Below are positions 1-9,448 of a stretch of 40,059 bases of DNA, in pieces. The DNA comes from Bodo saltans (Eukaryota > Euglenozoa > Kinetoplastea > Eubodonida > Bodonidae): assembly GCA_001460835.1 (NCBI GenBank), contig CYKH01001006.1, positions 7,859 to 47,917 of the forward strand. The letters run 5' to 3'. The stretch's first letter is position 1. Each line of letters begins with the position of its first letter. Below the pieces are notes generated by a model that was not told the DNA's origin, did no database searches, and was given only the letters and a program-made list of their open reading frames with translations. The translations under genes were made by a program, and so were the position numbers.

Positions 1-1
1 C

Positions 2-3000
2 AGCGTTGTTGACAACAGCGTCGTCATATCAACGTTTTTCATGCTGTCTGGCTTCACGTTGTACCCCAGCCCCATGCAACCAGTTGCTCACGGACTATGT
101 GCCATCACGTTCCCAGATGCAACATTTGCTTTCGGTAGTGAATCTTCCTGGTACGCAACTGTATCCATCAGCATTACTGGCAATTCAGTCGAGCACGGTC
201 GGCGGGATAATCTGCTGGACCCCACTGCAGCCAACATAGACGACATGCTCATATCTCCTCCATCTGCCTCTGGCACAGTGACGATTGAAGTCGTCTCGAA
301 CATCATTTCGTTCTCTAATTTCGGCGATCCAAGTGGGGTCGCGGTCGGACGACTTTTCCCTGTAGGACCTGCCACCGACGCTAATCCGCGCAGCGTGGCG
401 ATCGTGAAGCCAATTTTCCGAACTGCGGAATGGGACACCGCAACCTTCCTCGTTGCTGTCGTCAACAACACCTTTAACATCACAACTGTGTCGATTCCGG
501 CAAGCGCCGCATTTGTGACTTGTACCACTGGAGCCAAGTTTTGCCAACTCCCCACCGTCGCCACAATCGCAATTCAATCCAATCGCATTCACGTGACCAT
601 TGTGCATGATGAGGCTCGCGTCAACACGTCCATAAAACCTACGTGGCAGGCATTGTCAAGCAGTACAACACTGATCGGCTGGGTTGGAAACGGCCCCCCC
701 AGCCACATTTCAAAGAATGTGACGCTGCTCATTACTGGTAACGAGATAGATTGGACGGTGAATGAAGTCTTTGGGTCCACATCGCTGATTGCAATCGGCC
801 CTGGGCGGACTCAGAAAGTGCTGCTAGCAGGAGCCTCGGTCATCGTTGTGAACGGGAATAATATCACTATCTCTTGCTTTGCTGGCACTCCTGGAATTGC
901 TGCTGTGTTCTTTTCATTTCCGCTGGTGTACTACGGTCCAAAGGAGGAGGGCTTATCTCTTGTAAGTTACTCAGCGTCTATGAACGCATTCGAGTGGTCA
1001 GCTCCAAGTATCCCGATGCCTACAGACCGACTGCAAACCTCGCTCACAGTCCTCCTTGTGCAAGCGAATCGAATTCATTTTCTGTGCACGTACGACGCAA
1101 AGTTAGCAGTGGCAATCTTACCGTCTGTCCCAAAATGGAGCCCCACCCCATTGGCAGGCATCTCGCTTGGTAGCATCGCCGCAAATGCACGAATGAATGC
1201 GTCGTGGTATGCTCCTGTTGTGGACATCATAGAGAACACAGTGGAGTGGACTCTGCCTTTGTCAACAGACGAAGACGACGCAGCATGGCAAATATATGGG
1301 AAAACAGACATTGCCGGGATCTTGTTCAACCAAACAGTGATCAACACAGAAATTCATATCCACGCCAACACGTTACGTGTCATCGATGGCGTGGTCAACA
1401 CGATAAGCAAGGGGATGATCGGAGTACTAGAGGCACAGGTGACGGCACCATGGGGTCCACCAAGCCCAGCAATGTTCGGCATCTGGTACAACTCCGTAAC
1501 TGTGGCAAAGGGACAACAAATGAGTGGCGGCGGTACACCACGTCCCCCAACGTCAACACAAGACTCGTTGGAGCACTTTGGTGACCCACAAGCCAGTGCC
1601 ATTGTATTCACATCGTTGATCACCTCTCCGGGTACTCAGGCCAACGTCACCATCGAACACAACAACATCCTGTGGGGGCTCAAGCCGCGTCGTGTGGTGT
1701 CTCTCTCGACGCTCACTCCGTACACCCTACCAAAAGACTGCAGTATTCTCTCCGCACGCCTCCGCTCGTTTCCCGAGCAGGCGCAGGTGGAAAACGTTGT
1801 GTTTTCACAGCGGAGCCTTTCAGTCCTCCAACCATCGTCCAAGATGGATCATGTCGTGAACGCTGCCGATCAGGACAAGATGCGCTTTATGCCCTATGGT
1901 CGACGTATGAATGGCTCGTTTATTCCACTGGATCAAATTCCTGAAGCAACATCCTTGTACATGATTGCGTTTAATGTCGATGGAGCTCTAATGGCCTCTC
2001 CAGTCAACATCACTGCTGACCTCGTCGTGCGCTGCAGCGTCGACGCGGTGCCATCAAAAACTCCTTACATCAAAGGTATTGCAGTTGGCCCAGCATCCAA
2101 CCTTGATATTCCTATCATCAACACGACTCATATTGTCATTGCGCAGAACACGATAGACATTGCCGCTGTGTTTGTTGCCGATATCAACACCTTGCTCCAG
2201 ACTCCCACGGTTCACGGAGTCGTCATCAACACAGGCAGCGCGGTACTTCCAATAACTTTACTGGACACATTTGCTCTTGCGCTGGATGGAAATCACATCA
2301 GTCTCTCATCGTCCTTCGCATCAACGATTGGCATTTTACTGCAACGCCTTTCCTACCACCACCTGAGCCCCGCTGTCACCTCCAGCTCTTTCTCTTGCGA
2401 GAGTGGGACGAGGTTGGTGGCGTGGAATGATGCGCGATGGATCTACGTGCTGTCTTCCAAGACGAACGCCATCACCCCTGCGGTTGGACTCAATGTCCTG
2501 CCGCTTGGCGTCAATCTTTCGATATCTCACTCAACGATATCTGTGATGGGATGCTTCGGAGGCGCCACGATTGGTGTGCAACAAGAAATTCAGGGCACAG
2601 GGACGCGCATGATCCTCTCCTACGTCACCATCGATGCTGTTTGCTGGGGGAGCCACTGCCTGGGGGTGAATTTTCTGACCCTCAGTTATCCTGACGTCTT
2701 CCAAGCGTCTGCAACGCCTCCTGACGCAGTCTTTAGCCTCCAGCGATCATCCATAATAGTCGTCGCGTCGCTGCTCGTCAGCACCACCGCTGCATACGGT
2801 GTTCGTATTGACGACGACAATGTTGGCAATGTTGTGGTGAGTAGCCAGAACAGTGATATCAGCGTGCTTATCAACACCGCCGCTAGCCGTGCTGCTGCTG
2901 CTCGTATGGAGGAGCTGTCCATGGCCTTCGCGCTCTTTGTGAGCAACGTTCTCAGCTCGGCAGGACCACTGCTTACGTTGTCCCCAAACGTAACCTTAGA

Positions 3001-6000
3001 AATAAATTTGAAAGCCGTTGATATCGCACCGATGGACCTTACTGCCGCATCTGACCTCACACCTGCCCGCGTTGGTAGCAATCTCATTGTCACCTGCCTC
3101 AACATCGACAACGTCGTCTCGACATCCACCGATCGTGATGAGTGGCTGCTGAATGATGTGCACGTCTACATTGTCAACAACATCGCTGGTTTCGATGACA
3201 CCACCGCAGCAGGAGTCGTGATCTCGCAAGTGGATGCGCAAATGACAAAACTGACCTTCACCGCGTTAGACTTGACGATTTTTGGGTCGGAACCGGATGG
3301 TATAGGAAGCGATCTTGTCATTCCCTCCAAGCTCAACTCCAACGTGATGGGCGTCAAGCTGACCAGTCTGACCCTTGCCGACGGCATCAAGCACTTAGAG
3401 ATTAGTCAATCGCATCTCTCACTACGGTTCTTTTTATCCCCGAATCCTTGCGCTATTTACATCGAGCATGTCGCCTCGTCAGTGCCGGGTGAAATTGAGA
3501 TCAGCAACATGACGATCATCATGAACAAAATGACATCGGGAGCAACAGCAATCTCCATGAGCGCCGTCGACGCCCACACCATCAAGTTCCAAGATCTGTC
3601 GTGTCGCGTGAGAGTGAACACACCTGCATGGGGTGCTCAGGTAGCGTGGGGAGTGATGATAGCAAAGAGTGCCGCGGAACTAATCCTCGTCAAGCGGCCT
3701 AACTGGGGCGTCACTGTCGACGACGCGTTCGGCAACAATGCCACCTCAGCATTTGTGCTTCAAAACGCAGCCATCACCGACTCAGTGAACCTCGCAGGTG
3801 TAGGCACACTCAGCGCACGGGGAGAGCATGCAGTGGGCATACAAGTCATTGGCGGCAGCGTTGTGACTCTAAACGTCGACTCCGTTGACATCCTCATCAA
3901 TCTACAGGATATGGCGATGGACGCTGTACTGGTGAATGCTCAGGCGTTTAGCAGCACTGGCGTGGCGGGTATTGTCATGTGGGAAGTGCTGAACTTTTCT
4001 CATATCCGCATCCACAACTCTATCATCAACATCAGCTGTGTGGAGGTGCGGTTCTGCAACGCTGTATTACTGTACAATCCTCCTGTATCTGGCAGCAGTT
4101 GGCCGACAATGTCCACTCTCGAGCTCACCTCCAGCCATCTTCAAACACTATCTCGTCTCTCCGTACCGCCAAGTAATGACACTATGAACGACAACAGCTC
4201 CGACCCCTCAGTGGTGCAAGCTGCGGGGACAGGGCGGGGTAGCACAGGACCATCCCCCTCTCTGCATGGGGCTATTGTGGTGAGCAGCTTCATGAGCGGC
4301 ACTACCTCTCCAGTGGTTGCTGTAGTCGTCGATGGAGGATCGTTATCGTCCGATCGTGGTAGTGGTGTGGAAATCATAAACAGCACTGCAACGGTGCGCC
4401 TGAACCAAGAAGCTGGAGTCCCACAACTTGTGGTACAGCGTTGTGGCATTCAATTTGTGAGCAGCCCTCACTCTTTAGTCGCCGTAGAAGGCGCTTTGTT
4501 ATCTGCGTCAACGAATACAGCCTTCTCCATTTCCGCAACACCGATGCGACTAGTGAGCATCCACCTCGGGTCCTCTCTGTCGTTTCCTCATCTAGCTGGT
4601 GTTCATGCATCATTCACAGAAGATTTCACCAAGCACCGCACGTTTGCGTTGATCAGCATTGACGAGACCAGTGTCGTGGAAATCCGATCCAACACTCAAC
4701 TGCCCCCTCTCCCCGGCCCCCACCTCTCCATTACAAACTCTTCCGTTACCTACATTGCGAATAGCTCTTTGTATCTGCACAGTATTGTGTCCGTCGCCAC
4801 CCGACCGTCGCTCATGACCACTGTTCCAGATGGCTTTAACTTGTTCATTGCCAATTATTCTATCGATGAAGTGGCGGGGGTGGTGGCAGGTGTACCTGAT
4901 GGTGCTGTCATCTTTGCACCCTACGCAGATTCTCCATTCATGAACATCGAAGTGAACTGCATCCTGTTCGGAGGATCGCCCATACGAGTGGGGTATGGAG
5001 TTAATGTGTCCAATAATTTCAGTTTAATGGGAAGCAATGTTCACTGTCCCACTCCCTCAACAACAGTTCCGCCACCACCACCACCACCTACAACAACAAC
5101 ATTTCCCTCGACAGAGCTTCTCTCAACAACGACTCAACCCATAACCACCGACTTGCCGCTTCGCACATCACAGGCTCCCGAAACAGGCACTAGCACTCCT
5201 ATTCCCGATCCGCCATCCCCTACAAATGATACTAGTCTGTGCGACCACCTCATGACCCTTAACGTGACAGAAATCGTTGCGTTTGTTGGTACCAACGCAG
5301 GCAACGCATCGCGTGTCCTAGATGCAGAGGACGTTCTTGCTCATCAGCTGAGGCTTACTATCCGGGTCGCACTTCATGCAATGCTCACAACCCCAATCCC
5401 AGTGAGTGCATACTTGCGGAACCAGGATGCATGGAGTGTCACTCCCAACGAATTCACTCTCGCAAACTTCGTTGCCATCTCTAGCGCACTGTACCTGTTT
5501 GATCTCATCGGCGCCGAGAACTCTACTACATCCCTCGTCGCAGCAGGCGATGTGTCGATTGACGTGCGCCTCCTTCTGCCCAACACCATCACCTGCAATG
5601 TGACGACGCCTACAAGCACCACCGCTACACCGTCACCCATCGCCACAGCATCACCACCAACAAATGACGAGCAGCAATTTAGATCTATTGGAAGCGTCAT
5701 GATCGTTCACCGCACCACGCCTGCGCCGACTGCAGTGCCAGCCCCAACCAGCGTCGTCACCCCGCAGGTCACCGATGGCGTGGGGACCGCAACGGGCAGC
5801 GTCGTGGCGGTGGCCAGCGTTGTGGGAGGCGCCGGCGTCACCTCAGGGCCCACCGCCACGCGCTTCAAGGCGATGCTGTCCCTCAGCAGCTGCGAGTTCA
5901 GCCACAACACGTCGCTGGACTTCCTCACGAGCCCCACCGCGATGGCCTTCGGGTCGGAGGAGGGGCAGTACTACCGGGGTGGCGTGGTCGGGTCGCTGCT

Positions 6001-7480
6001 GGTGTTCGCTGCGTGTGGCGTCGCGACGGTGGGCGGGGGCCTCCTGTTCGTGTGGCACCAGCACCACCACCACACGCCATCAGCAAACGCAAAGACGCCA
6101 CCGTCGGTCTGGACGTCTGGGCTGCTCCTCGTGCACTTTCCGAGCGTCCTCTTCGTGCCGTTCGGCATCCTTGCGGAGGGCCTGATGGTGACCTCCACCG
6201 CGACCATCGTGCACTCGTACGACGACGGGGACATCGCCATCGGAGTGGTCGGGTACGCTGTGGTCGTTGGGATGCTAATGTACGGTTGGCGCATCATTCA
6301 CGCGTTTCCGTGTGTCTTGGAGCCTCGCTCACACAAGCAAGATGGGAACATGGAGAGCAGTGAGCACGATATCCTCGATGACCGCGCCGCGACCTCGAGC
6401 ACAAACATTAGCGTTGCTCGGGCACACATCGACCGCATCTTTCACGCCAAGGAGCGCTGGGTTGTGCGCCACGACCGCGTCGCGCACCAGCCGCAATACA
6501 AGCAGCAGCACCTGCACCTGTTCAACGACTACCGCCACCCCCACTACCCCATCCTGGAGACCACCATCACCGCCGCGTTTGGCATCTTCGAAGGGCTTCG
6601 CATTGACGAGAGCGCGGCGTGCTACACGTCCGTTGTGGCGGTGCTCCTGATGAGCGCGTTCCTGATGGCGTACTCCCTGTGGATGCGGCCTGCGCTGATC
6701 TTGGCGGAGGCCATCTCCATGTACACTCTGAACGCGGTGGGCGTGCTGGCCGCTTCACTGCTGCTGGTAGGCACGTTTTCCGGTAGCAGCGACGTCCTCA
6801 GTGCGAGCGACATCCTCAGCGCGGTTGGCATGCTGCTGACCGCGTTGAAGGTGCTGAGCTCGCTGTTGGCGCTGCTGCTGTGGCTGTGGACTTCTGGGCG
6901 ATGCGATCTGTCTGCCTTCATGACTGGACGGATACAGCGAATTGAACGAAGTGCATTGACCTCAAGTGAAGAGGATCGTACGTCGTTCGATGAAGAGGAA
7001 CCTCATCACCGTGCAGGAAACTTCCTGATGCGTGAAGATATGGAGGGGACTGACGATGATGATGATGATGTTTTGGAGCTGTCACTTCAACGAGGCAATG
7101 ACACCGTCATAGCTACTGCCCACCCTCGACGCCGCACCGTCACCACTCACGAAGGATTATTATCGTCCTCTGGTGAACATGAACATCAGAAGGTCCCCCA
7201 TGATGAGGGTGGTGGTGACAACGCTCACATTGTTGCCTTGTCCACCACTACTACAATCCAGAAACACGATCCTCCAGGTAGAAGTGGGCTCCCTACATCC
7301 CCGAACTTCAAAGCACAACCGATGCCCCATGACCTCAAGCAATTCGCTGAACATACGTTTGACTTGCTGAAGAGGCGTCAGGAAGACAACGATAAAGGCG
7401 TCGAGGCAGGGGACCGCCCACTGAGTCGTATTCGCATCACGCAGACGACAACAACCACCATTGAAATGGAAGACCTTTAA
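2..7480 (+). CDS. Giant multi-pass surface protein with beta-helix-like ectodomain (5' end outside window)
   Basis: The frame is already open at base 2, so the start lies to the left. Alignment by eye with the paralogue at 14558-22411 suggests about 400 N-terminal residues, including the signal peptide, are missing. The ectodomain (to about base 5040) is made of short hydrophobic strands with turns rich in N, D, S and T, recurring as patterns such as VTIEHNNI and IVIAQNTIDI, with many N-x-S/T sites. This suggests a glycosylated right-handed beta-helix. A Pro/Thr stalk follows (about 5050-5230), then a conserved region of about 120 residues starting at LCDHL. Six likely membrane segments lie near 5970-6055, 6115-6200, 6235-6300, 6628-6690, 6700-6780 and 6810-6895. 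The acidic cytosolic tail has an Asp run (about 7057-7073) and ends in a block conserved with the paralogue (HDLKQFAEHTF, SRIRITQT). Surface location is inferred; ligand and function are unknown. Confidence 0.85.
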   Translation, partial: SVVDNSVVISTFFMLSGFTLYPSPMQPVAHGLCAITFPDATFAFGSESSWYATVSISITGNSVEHGRRDNLLDPTAANIDDMLISPPSASGTVTIEVVSNIISFSNFGDPSGVAVGRLFPVGPATDANPRSVAIVKPIFRTAEWDTATFLVAVVNNTFNITTVSIPASAAFVTCTTGAKFCQLPTVATIAIQSNRIHVTIVHDEARVNTSIKPTWQALSSSTTLIGWVGNGPPSHISKNVTLLITGNEIDWTVNEVFGSTSLIAIGPGRTQKVLLAGASVIVVNGNNITISCFAGTPGIAAVFFSFPLVYYGPKEEGLSLVSYSASMNAFEWSAPSIPMPTDRLQTSLTVLLVQANRIHFLCTYDAKLAVAILPSVPKWSPTPLAGISLGSIAANARMNASWYAPVVDIIENTVEWTLPLSTDEDDAAWQIYGKTDIAGILFNQTVINTEIHIHANTLRVIDGVVNTISKGMIGVLEAQVTAPWGPPSPAMFGIWYNSVTVAKGQQMSGGGTPRPPTSTQDSLEHFGDPQASAIVFTSLITSPGTQANVTIEHNNILWGLKPRRVVSLSTLTPYTLPKDCSILSARLRSFPEQAQVENVVFSQRSLSVLQPSSKMDHVVNAADQDKMRFMPYGRRMNGSFIPLDQIPEATSLYMIAFNVDGALMASPVNITADLVVRCSVDAVPSKTPYIKGIAVGPASNLDIPIINTTHIVIAQNTIDIAAVFVADINTLLQTPTVHGVVINTGSAVLPITLLDTFALALDGNHISLSSSFASTIGILLQRLSYHHLSPAVTSSSFSCESGTRLVAWNDARWIYVLSSKTNAITPAVGLNVLPLGVNLSISHSTISVMGCFGGATIGVQQEIQGTGTRMILSYVTIDAVCWGSHCLGVNFLTLSYPDVFQASATPPDAVFSLQRSSIIVVASLLVSTTAAYGVRIDDDNVGNVVVSSQNSDISVLINTAASRAAAARMEELSMAFALFVSNVLSSAGPLLTLSPNVTLEINLKAVDIAPMDLTAASDLTPARVGSNLIVTCLNIDNVVSTSTDRDEWLLNDVHVYIVNNIAGFDDTTAAGVVISQVDAQMTKLTFTALDLTIFGSEPDGIGSDLVIPSKLNSNVMGVKLTSLTLADGIKHLEISQSHLSLRFFLSPNPCAIYIEHVASSVPGEIEISNMTIIMNKMTSGATAISMSAVDAHTIKFQDLSCRVRVNTPAWGAQVAWGVMIAKSAAELILVKRPNWGVTVDDAFGNNATSAFVLQNAAITDSVNLAGVGTLSARGEHAVGIQVIGGSVVTLNVDSVDILINLQDMAMDAVLVNAQAFSSTGVAGIVMWEVLNFSHIRIHNSIINISCVEVRFCNAVLLYNPPVSGSSWPTMSTLELTSSHLQTLSRLSVPPSNDTMNDNSSDPSVVQAAGTGRGSTGPSPSLHGAIVVSSFMSGTTSPVVAVVVDGGSLSSDRGSGVEIINSTATVRLNQEAGVPQLVVQRCGIQFVSSPHSLVAVEGALLSASTNTAFSISATPMRLVSIHLGSSLSFPHLAGVHASFTEDFTKHRTFALISIDETSVVEIRSNTQLPPLPGPHLSITNSSVTYIANSSLYLHSIVSVATRPSLMTTVPDGFNLFIANYSIDEVAGVVAGVPDGAVIFAPYADSPFMNIEVNCILFGGSPIRVGYGVNVSNNFSLMGSNVHCPTPSTTVPPPPPPPTTTTFPSTELLSTTTQPITTDLPLRTSQAPETGTSTPIPDPPSPTNDTSLCDHLMTLNVTEIVAFVGTNAGNASRVLDAEDVLAHQLRLTIRVALHAMLTTPIPVSAYLRNQDAWSVTPNEFTLANFVAISSALYLFDLIGAENSTTSLVAAGDVSIDVRLLLPNTITCNVTTPTSTTATPSPIATASPPTNDEQQFRSIGSVMIVHRTTPAPTAVPAPTSVVTPQVTDGVGTATGSVVAVASVVGGAGVTSGPTATRFKAMLSLSSCEFSHNTSLDFLTSPTAMAFGSEEGQYYRGGVVGSLLVFAACGVATVGGGLLFVWHQHHHHTPSANAKTPPSVWTSGLLLVHFPSVLFVPFGILAEGLMVTSTATIVHSYDDGDIAIGVVGYAVVVGMLMYGWRIIHAFPCVLEPRSHKQDGNMESSEHDILDDRAATSSTNISVARAHIDRIFHAKERWVVRHDRVAHQPQYKQQHLHLFNDYRHPHYPILETTITAAFGIFEGLRIDESAACYTSVVAVLLMSAFLMAYSLWMRPALILAEAISMYTLNAVGVLAASLLLVGTFSGSSDVLSASDILSAVGMLLTALKVLSSLLALLLWLWTSGRCDLSAFMTGRIQRIERSALTSSEEDRTSFDEEEPHHRAGNFLMREDMEGTDDDDDDVLELSLQRGNDTVIATAHPRRRTVTTHEGLLSSSGEHEHQKVPHDEGGGDNAHIVALSTTTTIQKHDPPGRSGLPTSPNFKAQPMPHDLKQFAEHTFDLLKRRQEDNDKGVEAGDRPLSRIRITQTTTTTIEMEDL
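5716..6897 (+). other. GC-rich membrane-module block of the giant gene, nearly identical to the paralogue at its 5' end
   Basis: Bases 5716-5801 match 21436-21521 of the paralogue with only three mismatches in 86 bases, all at a constant offset of 15,720. The flanking coding sequence differs far more. From here to about 6897 the DNA is visibly richer in G and C than the rest of the gene. The block encodes the end of the stalk and all predicted membrane segments. The paralogue loses its sequence to an assembly gap just inside this block. Gene conversion across a multicopy family is my inference. Confidence 0.6.
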
Positions 7481-8092
7481 ACACATCTCTGTGTGGCACA
7501 AACAACGAACACACGAAGAATTGAAGAATTCTGAGTTTGGTGAGATGGGAGTATTTATTCAGCAACTGTGGTGCGTATGTGAGCAACGGCGTCAACGCTC
7601 CCTGTGTGCCTGATTCACTTCAGTGCGCTTTCGTGACACATAAACGAGTTTCAAGAGAAAAATCTCAAAATTGAACTTTCTAAGCGTGAGCTTACAAAAT
7701 GAGAGAAGAAAGGCAAAGCATCCATCAAAAATTACTGAGCGTTTACAGGAACAGAAAAAAAAAGTATGCACCCCCACCATTGAATTACCACTCCATTAAA
7801 ACCACACCGCATCCCATTCACTCCTCTCTTCCTGTCACTTTCTTGATGCGTGTCATTTTTCCTGATATTTTTGATGAAGCTTCAAGAAAATATCTCAGTT
7901 TCCCGCGTTGCACTTTGCTGTCGGTTTCTCGTTCATAATTCGATTGTGGCCTGGCCTGGTCTTCAATTCTGTTCATTCGAATTTCTAGTCTCACTTGCAA
8001 GGAACGAAAAGACTCACACAGAAAAGGTAATGCTTATATTGTTCGCCTGTGGGCATAAGCCTCACTCTTTTCATTGCCAATATCCCCATGGC

Positions 8093-9300
8093 CTATCGAT
8101 TCCATTTACCTCCTTCCGTCCCATTCTGATGTTGAGGTGTTGACGACTTCGCACCTGGTGTCGGTGTTCTCTTCTTCAAGCCTCTTCGAGGCATTTTTCG
8201 TAGAATTTTCGGCGAGACCTTCCCGCCTGTGACATGTTGATCGAGGGTTGGACCTAAATGTTCCGAGTTTTTGATTCTACGTCGCGTCCTATTCGCGCTG
8301 ATCACCCACATGTGGAACCCATCCTGAAGGAAGGCTGCCACAAAAGGTACTCCTCATTCCTTAAATGATTCCTCTTTTCATACATTCCTCATCCGTGAAG
8401 GTCGTCACAAAAAGGTTGTCGCCTAGCTTTCCAATGTTTCCAGGACTAGATCGCAATTCTCAAAAGTGTTTTTTTCTGTGTGTGTGCGTCGGAATCACTT
8501 TTTTTTTGTTTGTTTGTTTGATGCTTACAACATCCCGCAGTGGCAACGCGGGATTTTTCAACTGACAACTGATTGTGTTGAAAGTACCGATCGTCTACAA
8601 AAGTAAAGACCCGCGACGGAAGGTCCTCCAACTGTTGCGAATATGTTTCTGCTAGGGCCGCCATAACTAAGGTGATGTTATTTGTCGGCCAATGAGAGAA
8701 CGACTTCCTGTGCATCGTTGGTGATATTTTTCGGTTCGTTCATTCATCATCCTCAAGTGGTTGATCAGGAACGTGCCCTGACTGCCAGAGGCTTCACCTG
8801 GACAAGTCATTGGTGGGAATAAATTGGCACCTAATCCGAATTGGCTTTTATTTCATCCACTTGCGCGGGTAGCATTGCACGTCACTCCTTCTATCTTCAT
8901 CCACTTCTTCATCGTCGACGATGCGGCTGAAAGCTAGCAAGCGCACATTGTGCAAGGGCACGTCGGCGGCGGCGAGAAGAGAGGCGCAGTCCTTTTCGAC
9001 CTTGGCCCAGCCACGGTGACCACACGACCAGCGGAAGAGCACGTCCAGGAGATCCGACAGACCAGGGGTGCCCGGCACCGAAGTTTGCTCTCGCCGAAAC
9101 GTTGTGACGCAAATGTGTGGTTGAATGGGGTGGACGGGCAATGGGGAGCAACAGGCGAGAACCTTTTTGATTCGGGTCAGAGTTAGTGGAATCCACGCCG
9201 GTGGAAAGTCAAATTGGAATGCATTATTGTGTCGCAAGTGACGCGCGTCGTACGACGTCGCGTTTGACGTGTCACTTGTTGGGGTGTACAACAGTCCCAC
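8093..9300 (-). pseudogene. Decayed antisense reading frames, possible old gene or mobile-element remnant
   Basis: Three minus-strand frames follow one another: 9300-8848 (150 aa), 8715-8446 (89 aa) and 8341-8093 (82 aa). Their translations look more protein-like than chance, for example AALAETYSQQLEDLPSRV followed by FTFVDDRYFQ, and a basic KILRKMPRRGLKKR. A further stretch in another frame between 8848 and 8715 (around PGEASGSQGTFLINHL) also reads like protein. Stops and frame changes separate the pieces, and the strand opposes every other gene. I cannot name a family. The FVDD tetrad recalls the YxDD of reverse transcriptases, but that is far too little for a call. It could also be chance open frame. 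Confidence 0.22.
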
Positions 9301-9421
9301 CCAGTATAATCACTGATTGAATAAAGTGATCCCTACGTACGACCAACTTTCTTTGCGCTGTACTTTCTGGTTTAACAACTCTGCCATATTCTCCCTGAAA
9401 TCTCACGTTCCATCTTGTCCG

Positions 9422-9448
9422 TGTTTTTTTTTTTTAATGTCACAATAG
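9422..9448 (+). promoter_or_regulatory. Pyrimidine tract and AG acceptor directly before the LRR gene ATG
   Basis: A run of T (about 9424-9435) is followed by ACAATAG, with the AG at 9447-9448 and ATG at 9449. If this AG is the spliced-leader acceptor, the gene-encoded 5' UTR has zero length. An unseen upstream acceptor, or use of the next in-frame ATG (9533), remains possible. Confidence 0.45.

Larger units (their letters stand above)
7481..9448. other. Intergenic region between the giant gene and the first LRR gene
   Basis: Nearly 2 kb with no convincing + strand gene. It is AT-rich, with several T-runs and A-runs. The only protein-like signal is antisense (about 8093-9300, listed separately). 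The right end carries the pyrimidine tract and acceptor for the next gene. I saw no tRNA, snRNA or rRNA signature by eye. Confidence 0.6.

Noticed and set aside
88-607. Minus-strand frames of 158 and 140 aa
   Set aside because: They are shadows of the strongly supported + strand giant gene and have unnatural composition.
6055-6080. Metal-binding site from the HQHHHH cluster after the first membrane segment
   Set aside because: The cluster is short, and the LRR proteins have only scattered His residues there; no function can be claimed.
5775-6650. Three + strand frames inside the membrane module (136, 116 and 112 aa)
   Set aside because: They are long only because the block is GC-rich; their translations are Arg/Ser/Pro-rich and unlike real proteins.
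8365-8565. A 66-aa + strand frame with a hydrophobic run
   Set aside because: It is driven by T-runs and a TTTG repeat, with no support as a gene.
8550-8640. Reverse transcriptase from the FVDD tetrad on the minus strand
   Set aside because: A single four-residue match without the other RT motifs is not evidence.
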